DNA of 12,657 nucleotides from Phycisphaerae bacterium (GTDB taxonomy: Bacteria; Planctomycetota; Phycisphaerae; Phycisphaerales; SM1A02), in the NCBI GenBank assembly GCA_018665385.1, contig JABJDN010000116.1, positions 1-12,657 on the forward strand. Direction: 5' to 3'. Below, in pieces: positions 6,599 to 12,657 of this stretch; within the stretch, counting starts at the first letter, position 1, and each line of letters opens with the position of its first letter. A model generated the notes under the pieces. The model searched no databases and had not been told where the DNA came from. It saw only the letters and a list, made by a program, of their open reading frames with translations. Made by a program: the position numbers and the translations under genes.

Positions 6599-6620
6599 TT
6601 GCTAAGTGTACACTTAGCAA
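6599..6620. promoter_or_regulatory. Perfect 22-bp palindrome at the gene junction
   Basis: TTGCTAAGTGT is followed immediately by its reverse complement. It contains the stop codon of the upstream gene (6614-6616) and fills the whole 15-nt gap to the next ATG at 6598, in the place where a Shine-Dalgarno would be. The central GTGTACAC also occurs twice in the palindrome past the other end of the isomerase-like gene. It could be an operator or a coupling hairpin. Confidence 0.8.
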
Positions 6621-7288
6621 GGACCCCAAGCGCCAACGATGGCTAATAGATCTGAAACATCGACGGTACCCGAGCCATCTACATCACCCACTCCACTGCC
6701 GCCCCAATTGCCAATTGCGGCAAGAACATCACTTACATTTACTGCGCCATCGTTATTCGTATCAGTTGGACATTCAATCGTACTAGGCGCGACTCTCATA
6801 TACCCTTCTAAATAAATCCGATCAATATCAACATACTGCCACCCGAATGGCCACCCTGTATCTACATACACATCACCAAAGAAAACTTGGGTCACATCGT
6901 ATTGCCCATACCCTTTTCCATTGATGTGCATTTTAAAATGAGCAGACAAATCAATGTCCCCATCCTCATCGGCATCTGTTTCGAGTGGTTCATCAAGGAG
7001 TGTTATTGGGGCTGGGCCATCTTCAATCCCTTTACCAAACCGAAACTCTGGATCTATATCGCCTGTTACGTCAGTGGGTCCAATGACAGCACCTAAAAAC
7101 ACAACATCGACTCCGACATATGTAATTTCATATTGGTATTCAAATTGATCTGAGTTTGGATCAACTGATGTTGGACTTACCCAATGCACATCTTCACCAC
7201 CTGATGAAGCATTAAAATTCCATTGGACTTCATCTCCAGTGAATGCGGGAATCAACATACTTAGTGTTATTATTGGTATGAAACTCAT
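6614..7288 (-). CDS. Secreted protein of unknown function with C-terminal dockerin-like repeat pair
   Basis: This 224-residue protein starts at an ATG with a good AGGAGAG site 5 nt upstream. Residues 1-17 form a signal peptide ('MSFIPIITLSMLIPAFTG'). Residues 18-165 are probably beta-rich and acidic, with no family I recognise. The C-terminus carries two EF-hand loops, D176-D187 and D202-D213, each followed by an 'AIGNWG'/'IVGAWG' segment, and ends GPC. This arrangement is a standard dockerin-like tail in Phycisphaerae secreted proteins. No cohesin is seen in the window, so the partner is unknown. The gene leads the two-gene unit with the isomerase-like protein. Confidence 0.8.
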   Translation of the reverse strand: MSFIPIITLSMLIPAFTGDEVQWNFNASSGGEDVHWVSPTSVDPNSDQFEYQYEITYVGVDVVFLGAVIGPTDVTGDIDPEFRFGKGIEDGPAPITLLDEPLETDADEDGDIDLSAHFKMHINGKGYGQYDVTQVFFGDVYVDTGWPFGWQYVDIDRIYLEGYMRVAPSTIECPTDTNNDGAVNVSDVLAAIGNWGGSGVGDVDGSGTVDVSDLLAIVGAWGPC

Positions 7289-7307
7289 TTGTACTCTCCT
7301 TGTGCGT

Positions 7308-7323
7308 TGTATCTATTTATACA
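7308..7323. promoter_or_regulatory. Short dyad in the divergent promoter region
   Basis: TGTAT and ATACA are separated by 6 nt. The TGTATC end matches that of the larger dyad at 7360. It lies 20 nt upstream of the minus-strand start at 7288, among TATAAA-like sequences that could serve as -10 elements on both strands. It may be a second copy of the same operator. Confidence 0.3.
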
Positions 7324-7359
7324 CTCCGTATAAAAGTACAGTCAGATTCACTTTATTTC

Positions 7360-7384
7360 TGTATCATTTACTATAAATGATACA
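7360..7384. promoter_or_regulatory. Perfect dyad covering the start codon of the SGNH-like gene
   Basis: TGTATCATTTA (7360-7370) and its exact reverse complement TAAATGATACA (7374-7384) flank a CTA centre. The start codon at 7377-7379 is inside the right arm. No Shine-Dalgarno is present upstream. As RNA this forms an 11-bp hairpin hiding the start; as DNA it would suit a dimeric repressor. Confidence 0.75.
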
Positions 7385-8198
7385 AATACTCTTAAAACCT
7401 GCATTTTTCTTCCTTTTGCTGGCGCAGTGTAGTTTTACAGCTCCTACGCCCACCAATATACTTCAGCGAGTAGCTGTTACAGGAGCAAGTGTGAGTGCAG
7501 GATACGGATTAAAAACCCCACCAACAAAAGGCAATTTGGCTGCCTATCCTATGGATTTCACACATGTCATGGATGCCATGATTACAGTTCCGCACGATGA
7601 AGTTGGCGATTTCTGTGACCTTATGTTCTTCAGAAGTTCTCGAAAAAACGCAGCGGAGTACATTCAACAAATTGTTGCGTACAAGCCTACGCTTGTGGTA
7701 GGCATTGATTTTTTGTTTTGGTTTGGATACGGCTCTGTGCCAGATGGAATTGCCGAAGAAGAGCATCGAATGGAGAAACTAGAGTTTGCCCTCGACTTAC
7801 TCGACACACTAGAAGTTCCACTGCTCATCGGAGACTTGCCAGATGTTCGAGAAGCAGTGGGGCGGTTGCTTTCACAAAGCCAAGTACCTAGTGAAGAAAT
7901 ATTACATTCGCTAAACAATCGCATTCACACTTGGATAGACTCGAAAGAAAATGCAACGCTACTTCCAGTACACGAGTACTGGAAATTGATGATGCAAGAT
8001 AAAGAAATCACTGTATTAGGTACAACTTGGCCAGAAGGAACGAAAGATAGGTTGCTCCAGAAAGACAGTTTGCATATGACACGTGAAGGAACTGTGGTTT
8101 CGGGTTTACTGGTCGCAGAAATCATCGGAGGTGATGACTTTGAAACAGACGCAACAGTCATTCTTCTCAAAGCAGCAGCGCTTGCAAGGGCTAAGTAA
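7377..8198 (+). CDS. Secreted SGNH/GDSL-hydrolase-like protein
   Basis: This 273-residue protein has a signal peptide at about residues 1-22 ('LLKPAFFFLLLAQCSFTA'). A lipoprotein reading with C18 is possible, but Q at the -1 position is unusual. 'VAVTGASVSAGYGL' at 32-45 fits block I of SGNH hydrolases, with S38 as nucleophile. 'KDSLHMTREG' at 229-238 fits the terminal D-x-x-H block (D230, H233). Block III G-x-N-D is not visible; 'GIDFLFWFGYG' stands in that region, so an active esterase is likely but not certain. The likely role is deacylation of a glycan or lipid outside the cytoplasm. The start is the only one giving the signal peptide, yet it has no ribosome site. Its stop abuts the rmuC stop exactly. 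Confidence 0.72.
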   Translation: MIQILLKPAFFFLLLAQCSFTAPTPTNILQRVAVTGASVSAGYGLKTPPTKGNLAAYPMDFTHVMDAMITVPHDEVGDFCDLMFFRSSRKNAAEYIQQIVAYKPTLVVGIDFLFWFGYGSVPDGIAEEEHRMEKLEFALDLLDTLEVPLLIGDLPDVREAVGRLLSQSQVPSEEILHSLNNRIHTWIDSKENATLLPVHEYWKLMMQDKEITVLGTTWPEGTKDRLLQKDSLHMTREGTVVSGLLVAEIIGGDDFETDATVILLKAAALARAK

Positions 8199-9356
8199 TT
8201 ACTCTTCACTCTCAACAAGAAGTTCTTGGTCGATTTTTTCTAACTCTTTTAACTCTTTACCGCCCGAAGCATGCAAGTCGCTTAGTGTTTTTGCTCCAGG
8301 AGCGAGCCGCGTAGAAAAAGATCCTTGGGCTTTGTTAAATGCACCGGCTGCCTGCTGGATTTTTAATCCTACTTTTTCAAGGTGGTCTCGAAAGACGCTT
8401 AATCTATCAAAAAGTTCTTGGCCCGATTTTGCAATTTCCTCTGCATTTTTCGCAATAGATTCTTGTCTCCACCCATACGCGGTTGCTTGAAGGAGAGCTA
8501 CGAGAGTGGCAGGGGATGTAATGAGAACATTGTTCTTCATCGCTCTTTCGTGCAAGTCTGGATCGCGTTCAAGGGCTGCGACTAAGGCGGATTCAACATT
8601 CACAAACATCACAACAAAATTAGGCGTGTGTTCAAATTGATTCCAATATTCTTTTTTTGATAATGCCTTTACATGCACCTCTACCATTTTTCGATGCTTC
8701 TCTAAATGGTCGCCAACATTATCTTTGTCTTCCATCGCGTTTAAATAATGTTCTAGTGGCAGTTTGGAATCCACAACAATTTGGCCGCCGCCAGGCAACT
8801 TCACAATCATGTCAGGGCGAAGTGTAGTATCGCCTTCGGTTGTTGTTTGTTCTGTAAAGTCGCAATACTCTGTCATGCCTGCAAACTCGACAACATTGCG
8901 AAGTCCAACTTCGCCCCATTTGCCTCGATGATCTGGGCGGCGAAGTGCAGTTTCTAAATTCTGTGTTTCGTGTTTCAGATCTTTGTTGATGTCGATGATG
9001 TTCTTTGTAGCTTCGCGAAGACCTGCGTACGCTTCAATCCGCTTTACTTCAAGCTCATTTGTCAACTTTTGTGTCTTGTCAAGCTCGGCTTTGAGGGGCG
9101 CAAAGCGAGTTTCAGCAAGATGTAAAAAACTTTTTGAGTTTTGATCGATTGCTTCTTGGCTTATCTTCGCAAATGTTTCATGGAGTCGTGACTGCATTGC
9201 ATCGGCATTTTTTTTCTGCTCTTCGATTTGCGTTTGCAAGCGAACAATCTCTAATTCCGCATTTCCGCCAGTTTTTCTGCCAAAAAGTGCAAATGCAATG
9301 ATTCCACCAAGCATGACGCCTAACAAAATCCCAATTCCCAAAGTGTCGTAATCCAT
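8199..9356 (-). CDS. rmuC: RmuC-family DNA recombination protein
   Basis: This 385-residue protein has one N-terminal membrane helix (about residues 5-25), a coiled coil (about 35-130) and the RmuC domain. Diagnostic motifs are 'RPDHRGKWGEVGLRNVVEFAGM', 'LRPDMIVKLPGGGQIVVDSK', 'VMFVNVESAL' and 'LITSPATLVALLQATAYGWRQE', the last being the strongest signature. RmuC limits inversions at short inverted repeats in E. coli and is a predicted nuclease of the PD-(D/E)XK type. The start at 9356 is chosen over 9368 and 9410 because the protein then begins just before the membrane helix and has AGGA 11 nt upstream. It is a single gene, convergent with the SGNH-like gene with zero intergenic bases. Confidence 0.92.
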   Translation of the reverse strand: MDYDTLGIGILLGVMLGGIIAFALFGRKTGGNAELEIVRLQTQIEEQKKNADAMQSRLHETFAKISQEAIDQNSKSFLHLAETRFAPLKAELDKTQKLTNELEVKRIEAYAGLREATKNIIDINKDLKHETQNLETALRRPDHRGKWGEVGLRNVVEFAGMTEYCDFTEQTTTEGDTTLRPDMIVKLPGGGQIVVDSKLPLEHYLNAMEDKDNVGDHLEKHRKMVEVHVKALSKKEYWNQFEHTPNFVVMFVNVESALVAALERDPDLHERAMKNNVLITSPATLVALLQATAYGWRQESIAKNAEEIAKSGQELFDRLSVFRDHLEKVGLKIQQAAGAFNKAQGSFSTRLAPGAKTLSDLHASGGKELKELEKIDQELLVESEE

Positions 9357-9411
9357 CTTGACAATCATCCTACGACACAAGTAAGTACAAATTTCAAAAT
9401 TTATGGCCAAA

Positions 9412-9437
9412 TTGCAATTTTCATTTGAAAATTACAA
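9412..9437. repeat. Near-perfect AT-rich inverted repeat upstream of the decayed gene
   Basis: TTGCAATTTTCA and TGAAAATTACAA pair around TT with one mismatch. It lies between the rmuC start and the pseudogene. Its left part, 9411-9430, matches 17 of 20 bases at 9746-9765 on the far side of the pseudogene, so imperfect direct repeats bracket that fragment. Confidence 0.6.
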
Positions 9438-9745
9438 TCTTAGTTAGGGGTCGTGATATTGGTGGGCTTTCTCGTACAGATATTTTTATAGGTTCATGGC
9501 TTGATAACGTAGGTGAGAATTCTGCCTCAGCGTACGCTAGCGACGGTTGGGTCGGAGCCGGAAATATCGCTGCTTTATCAACTGATTGGTCGCACTGCGA
9601 ATTCTCTTCAACTCCAACACCTGGTGCTCTAGCATTGCTAGCAATAGCTGGTGTGACACGAAAACGACTTGAACAACCTAAAAACGAGCTTTATAAAAAA
9701 ATAGCCTCCTTAGTTTTCTTTCTGAGGGGTTATTTTTTTATCTAA
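9425..9745 (+). pseudogene. Truncated, internally deleted paralogue of the neighbouring sorting-tail protein gene
   Basis: An open frame from a TTG gives 106 residues, but only about residues 11-83 resemble the gene at 9832. 'TDIFIGSWLDN' matches 'SDIFLGSWLDG', and 'STDWSHCEFSSTPTPGALAL' matches the intact copy's 'STDWSYYEFSTVPAPGVLAL'. The signal peptide and first half of the domain are missing. About 60 residues in the middle are absent, and the C-terminus reads on past the usual RRRR tail. The missing middle equals the 183-bp, in-frame distance between two GATTGG sites in the intact gene (10225 and 10408), suggesting deletion between short repeats. No ribosome site is visible. It is most likely a relic of a tandem duplication. 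Confidence 0.7.
9702..9739 (+). terminator. Rho-independent terminator after the decayed gene
   Basis: TAGCCTCCTTAG pairs with CTGAGGGGTTA through one bulge and two G-T wobbles, and a run of seven T residues follows. Its presence suggests the fragment was once the end of a transcribed gene. Confidence 0.7.
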
Positions 9746-9831
9746 ATTGTAATTTTTATTTCAAATCACTCCCTTCATGAGCTACATTATGAATGTTGGA
9801 ATTAGAAGAGCCGACAGAAATGGAGAGAAGA

Positions 9832-10500
9832 ATGAAGAAATGTATAAGTATGTTTGCAGTAACCTCGCTGGTAAGTGGCGTTGCATTTGCAGATATGTAC
9901 TACGACCCGACGGGCGACATTGCAACAGGTAATGCAAATCTGGATATCACCCAAGTTGAAATTACTGACAATGGTGTAGATTTGTTTATCACTGTTAGCC
10001 TTGCAGCACTAGATGGTGACTGGGGCAAGTACATGATGTTCATCGATGCTTGGGAGGGTGGTTCTGGAGATAACGACAATCCTTGGGCACGCAATGTGTC
10101 TGGCTTAGGTGGTTCGGATATTTTTCTAGGATCATGGCTCGATGGCGGTGGTGGTGTTGTTGATCAATACCATAACTCAGGCGGATGGTGGGATGCCCCA
10201 GAAGGCAACGCTGGTCTGAGCATTGATTGGGCAAACAATTCATTTACATGGACGATGTCTGGAATAGTTACATCAATGGCAGAATGGGAAATTTCTGGAA
10301 TAGACTTCGAAATTGCAACAACTGGCGGAGGTCAAGGCGACCCAGCAATTGATTTGCTTGGTGGCGAAGGTACGCAACCTGGTTGGGGACAAGGGTCTCA
10401 ATCAACGGATTGGTCGTACTACGAATTCTCTACAGTTCCAGCACCTGGTGTGCTCGCACTCTTTGCAGTTGCAGGTATAACTCGACGCCGACGACATTAA
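9832..10500 (+). CDS. Secreted carbohydrate-binding-like protein with PEP-CTERM-type sorting tail
   Basis: This 222-residue protein starts at 9832, where GGAG lies 6 nt upstream and a signal peptide begins ('MKKCISMFAVTSLVSGVAFA'). An in-frame upstream start at 9793 would spoil the signal. The mature domain (about 22-198) begins with a beta-rich half ('DPTGDIATGNANLDITQVEI', 'DNGVDLFITVSL', 'SDIFLGSWLDGG') and ends with 'ISGIDFEIATTGGGQGDPAI...WSYYEFS'. The same two halves appear in the GH13 gene downstream, which suggests a glycan-binding role. Residues 203-222 carry PAPG, a hydrophobic stretch and four arginines, the layout of PEP-CTERM-type surface sorting signals. A terminator follows 32 nt after the stop. 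Confidence 0.8.
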   Translation: MKKCISMFAVTSLVSGVAFADMYYDPTGDIATGNANLDITQVEITDNGVDLFITVSLAALDGDWGKYMMFIDAWEGGSGDNDNPWARNVSGLGGSDIFLGSWLDGGGGVVDQYHNSGGWWDAPEGNAGLSIDWANNSFTWTMSGIVTSMAEWEISGIDFEIATTGGGQGDPAIDLLGGEGTQPGWGQGSQSTDWSYYEFSTVPAPGVLALFAVAGITRRRRH

Positions 10501-10532
10501 TGTAAAAGTGGCTTTGGTACAAAAAGAAACAC

Positions 10533-10566
10533 AAACAACCACTCAACACTGGGTGGTTGTTTTTTT
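10533..10566 (+). terminator. Rho-independent terminator after the sorting-tail gene
   Basis: AAACAACCAC and GTGGTTGTTT form a 10-bp stem around a 10-nt loop, continuing into a T-run to 10566. It separates this gene from the next, which starts 28 nt later. Confidence 0.9.
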
Positions 10567-10593
10567 AAGAAGGTTTAAAGAAGGAAGAAAGAA

Positions 10594-11667
10594 ATGAAAA
10601 CTCTACTCGCAACACTCTCGCTTTTATGCTCAACCACTGCATTTGGGCAAGTAATTGACGGCACTCTGGATGCTGAATATGGCGCACCAAATACCGTGCA
10701 AAACACACAAACTGGTTTTGGCAACTCTGATATCGGAATGCCCGACTTTGCAAATGGTTCTGAAATTGATGCCGCACACGTTCGCATAGCAAATGGCTAT
10801 TTGTACATCATGCTCCCTGGCAACCTTGAAAGTGTATTCAACAAATTAGATATATTCATTGATGCTCGAAGTGGTGGACAACATACTCTTCGCGCGGATA
10901 ACCCAGACATTGACTTTGATGGCCTCAACAGAATGGGGGACGATGGGACTGGTAACGGCCTTACATTCGATGTTGGTTTTGAAGCTGATATGTGGATTGG
11001 TATGACATGCGGTGGAGATACATTCGCGACGTACGCAAACTACGCAGAACTGCCAACCGAAGGTGCTGGCTATGGCGAGTACGTTGGTTCAGGTTCATCA
11101 GGCGCTGAAGGGAAAATTGTTGGACCAACTGGAATTGAATTAGCGTTGGATAACTCAAACACAGATGGTGTTGGGTACGGCGAAGGTGTAGGTTGTGGCG
11201 AAGGCGTGACAACTGGTATTGAAGTTGCTATTCCACTGTACTTGTTCGATTGGGATGGAAAAGCAGGAAATATAAAAACAGCAAAAGTATGTGCATTCAT
11301 CAATAACGGTGGGCACGACTATATATCTAACCAAGTTACTGGCGGCCTTGGCGGTTCACCTAATTTGGGTGACCCTCGATACGTAAACTTTGAATCTATT
11401 GCCGGCAGCCAGTACGCGGAACTAGGCGCCACTGCAGAGCCATGCCCAGATCCAACTGGCGCTTGTTGCTTAGATGTTGAATGCAGCGATTTATCTGCAG
11501 TAGATTGTCTAGCCCTTGGCGGCGAATATTTCGGCGATGGCACTTTCTGTAATACATCACCACCACCTTGCGCTCCGGAACCATGCGAAGGCGATGTGAA
11601 TGGTGATGGCCAGGTAACAGTTGCAGATGTTTTGATTGTTATTAGCAACTGGGGCTGTAGCCAGTAA
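10594..11667 (+). CDS. Secreted 'IDGTLDAEYG' family protein with cysteine module and half dockerin
   Basis: This 357-residue protein has an AAGGAAG site upstream and a signal peptide at 1-19. The mature part opens with 'VIDGTLDAEYGAPNTVQNTQ', which I recognise as a planctomycete surface-protein family. The beta-rich body runs to about residue 280, with 'LDIFIDARSGGQHTL' and 'FINNGGHDYISNQVTGGLGG'. Residues 287-326 form the cysteine module TGACC...GGEYFGDGTFC (C291, C292, C297, C305, C319, C326). The C-terminus has one EF-hand loop, D334-D345, then 'VISNWGCSQ', so it is only half a dockerin pair. No enzyme motif is visible. It lies 7 nt before the GH13-type gene and likely shares its transcript, which suggests a role in glycan binding or surface attachment. 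Confidence 0.8.
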   Translation: MKTLLATLSLLCSTTAFGQVIDGTLDAEYGAPNTVQNTQTGFGNSDIGMPDFANGSEIDAAHVRIANGYLYIMLPGNLESVFNKLDIFIDARSGGQHTLRADNPDIDFDGLNRMGDDGTGNGLTFDVGFEADMWIGMTCGGDTFATYANYAELPTEGAGYGEYVGSGSSGAEGKIVGPTGIELALDNSNTDGVGYGEGVGCGEGVTTGIEVAIPLYLFDWDGKAGNIKTAKVCAFINNGGHDYISNQVTGGLGGSPNLGDPRYVNFESIAGSQYAELGATAEPCPDPTGACCLDVECSDLSAVDCLALGGEYFGDGTFCNTSPPPCAPEPCEGDVNGDGQVTVADVLIVISNWGCSQ

Positions 11668-11674
11668 GTTTCAC

Positions 11675-12657
11675 TTGAACACGTTCGTTAAATCCGTAAT
11701 TATCACTCTCGCTACAACGTTGTGTTGTAGCCAGAGTTTTGCTCTACCCCTCGGTGGAGGCGATCGCTCAGACCCATCTACCCACGCTGGTCATGGCGCA
11801 ATTCCATATGGCGGTGCAGATTGTCAAATTTGGAATTACGAAGGAACTGGATGGGGAATTACTGGGCAAGTGTCACCAGACCTAACGGAAGCTTCAAAAG
11901 GAAGCGCGAAATGGGTAATTCCATTGAGCACTATTGGGTTAAGTAACGGCGACACCCTTCGGTTTGATATTGCAACAAGTGGCAGTGGAGTAAGCGATCC
12001 GGGTATTGATCACCTTAGTAGAAGCGACCAAGCAACCGATGGCTGGGGAACGCCATCCATTGCAGGCGATTTTTTAGAATACTCGCTTGAAGGTGCATCT
12101 GGAAGTCACACATACACCGATAGTATCGGCGATGTATTTGATTTTTCAAATTTAGATATCACTTGGGTCATAGTCGGACACGACGCAGACAATTTATATG
12201 TCACGGTGAATGTAAACGACAACCTACTAGTAGCAAGTTGGACAAACTTCCTTTTCTTTTTTAACACAGGCGAACAAGGAACATCAACGAATGGTTGGAG
12301 CAGACCAATAGATTTGCAAGGGGAAGAAATTGATACTTATCTTGGCAGTTGGGTGAATGATGCCGATGGTGGCATTAGTTTTAGAACTTGGGCACCGAAC
12401 GCAACTGCAGTTGCATTACTAGGCGACTTTAACAACTGGCAAATGTGGAGCACTATGCTCGCAGATGAAGGGGACGGAAATTGGTCGATAGATTTACCAT
12501 GGGCATCAGTTGGTGATGAATACAGATATGTCATCATTAATAGTGGTACGCAGTACTCGCGTTTAGATGCTCGTTCGTATCAGGTTACAAACTCTACGGG
12601 TAATAGTGTTGTGTACGATCCGCACAGCTATTTTTGGCAAACGGCAGATTTCGTACG
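11675..12657 (+). CDS. Secreted GH13-type (CBM48-bearing) alpha-glucan enzyme, 5' part only
   Basis: An open frame runs from 11675 off the window end, giving 327 residues with no stop. The TTG start gives a clear signal peptide ('MNTFVKSVIITLATTLCCSQ', then SFA). It begins 7 nt after the preceding stop, has no obvious Shine-Dalgarno, and is probably coupled. Residues about 48-125 and 130-232 match the second and first halves, respectively, of the binding-like domain in the gene at 9832 ('FDIATSGSGVSDPG'; 'NLDIT', 'DNLYVTV', 'YLGSW'). Residues 234-327 are a CBM48/early-set domain ('FRTWAPNATAVALLGDFNNW', ending 'VVYDPHSYFW'), which normally precedes a GH13 catalytic barrel in branching enzymes and amylases. 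The catalytic part would lie beyond the window, so the exact reaction is unknown. Confidence 0.82.
   Translation, partial: MNTFVKSVIITLATTLCCSQSFALPLGGGDRSDPSTHAGHGAIPYGGADCQIWNYEGTGWGITGQVSPDLTEASKGSAKWVIPLSTIGLSNGDTLRFDIATSGSGVSDPGIDHLSRSDQATDGWGTPSIAGDFLEYSLEGASGSHTYTDSIGDVFDFSNLDITWVIVGHDADNLYVTVNVNDNLLVASWTNFLFFFNTGEQGTSTNGWSRPIDLQGEEIDTYLGSWVNDADGGISFRTWAPNATAVALLGDFNNWQMWSTMLADEGDGNWSIDLPWASVGDEYRYVIINSGTQYSRLDARSYQVTNSTGNSVVYDPHSYFWQTADFV
11705..11737. repeat. Near-perfect 33-nt palindrome inside the signal-peptide coding region
   Basis: ACTCT-C-GCTACAAC and GTTGTAGC-C-AGAGT pair around a 5-nt GTTGT loop with one C-C mismatch. It starts 30 nt after the TTG start of the GH13-type gene. 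As RNA it would be a stable early-coding hairpin. Confidence 0.65.

Noticed and set aside
9357..9410. Longer rmuC start at 9410
   Set aside because: It adds 18 residues rich in Cys and Arg before the membrane helix and has no ribosome site; 9356 gives the normal RmuC beginning.
9793..9831. Upstream start for the sorting-tail protein
   Set aside because: It would put a charged Glu/Arg stretch before the signal peptide, while 9832 has a well-spaced GGAG.
10961..11648. Several minus-strand open frames opposite the IDGTLDAEYG-family gene
   Set aside because: They are antisense shadows with biased composition and no motifs; the plus-strand gene has a signal peptide, cysteine module and EF-hand.

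Overview
The window looks like a marine planctomycete of the Phycisphaerae type. Four signs support this: secreted proteins ending in dockerin-like EF-hand pairs and a terminal GxWGxC/GCSQ motif; a short C-terminal sorting tail (PAPG, hydrophobic stretch, RRRR); a 'TGACC...GDGT.C' cysteine module; and a signal-peptide-bearing hydroxypyruvate-isomerase-like TIM barrel. Base composition is moderately AT-leaning. I see no rRNA, tRNA, transposase, CRISPR array or phage gene. This placement is inference from protein style, not from a marker gene.

Region 1 (1-3341, minus strand) is a tightly packed operon. In transcription order it has an OB-fold lipoprotein, a one-unit PqiA membrane protein, a two-MCE-domain PqiB, an EboD-type 3-dehydroquinate-synthase-like enzyme, a 94-residue helical protein of unknown function, and the first ten codons (MVYIDPHIH...) of what is probably the EboB/TatD-type metal hydrolase. 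Neighbours overlap by ATGA or TAATG, or lie 14 nt apart. The operon therefore joins an MCE-type lipid transport module to ebo-type small-molecule genes. This is the most intriguing system in the window.

Region 2 (3342-5749) has a 408-nt divergent spacer, then a 566-residue secreted protein: N-terminal dockerin-like pair, TIM-barrel-like glycosidase domain, and a C-terminal strict heptad repeat with an aromatic residue or Met in almost every first position. A rho-independent terminator follows, then two large adjacent palindromes in the space between convergent genes.

Region 3 (5750-9356) holds a minus-strand pair (dockerin-tailed secreted protein, then a secreted sugar isomerase/epimerase), a plus-strand SGNH-hydrolase-like secreted protein whose start codon lies inside a perfect dyad, and rmuC on the minus strand. 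The stop codons of the last two genes abut with no base between them.

Region 4 (9357-12657, plus strand) is a cluster of starch/glycan-type surface proteins. It has a decayed, deleted paralogue of the next gene, an intact carbohydrate-binding-like protein with a C-terminal sorting tail, a secreted 'IDGTLDAEYG' family protein with a half dockerin, and the 5' part of a secreted GH13-type (CBM48-bearing) protein that runs off the window. The same binding-like module occurs in the pseudogene, the intact tail protein and the GH13 protein, where its two halves appear in swapped order. Several gene junctions carry perfect or near-perfect dyads, two of them replacing the expected Shine-Dalgarno region.
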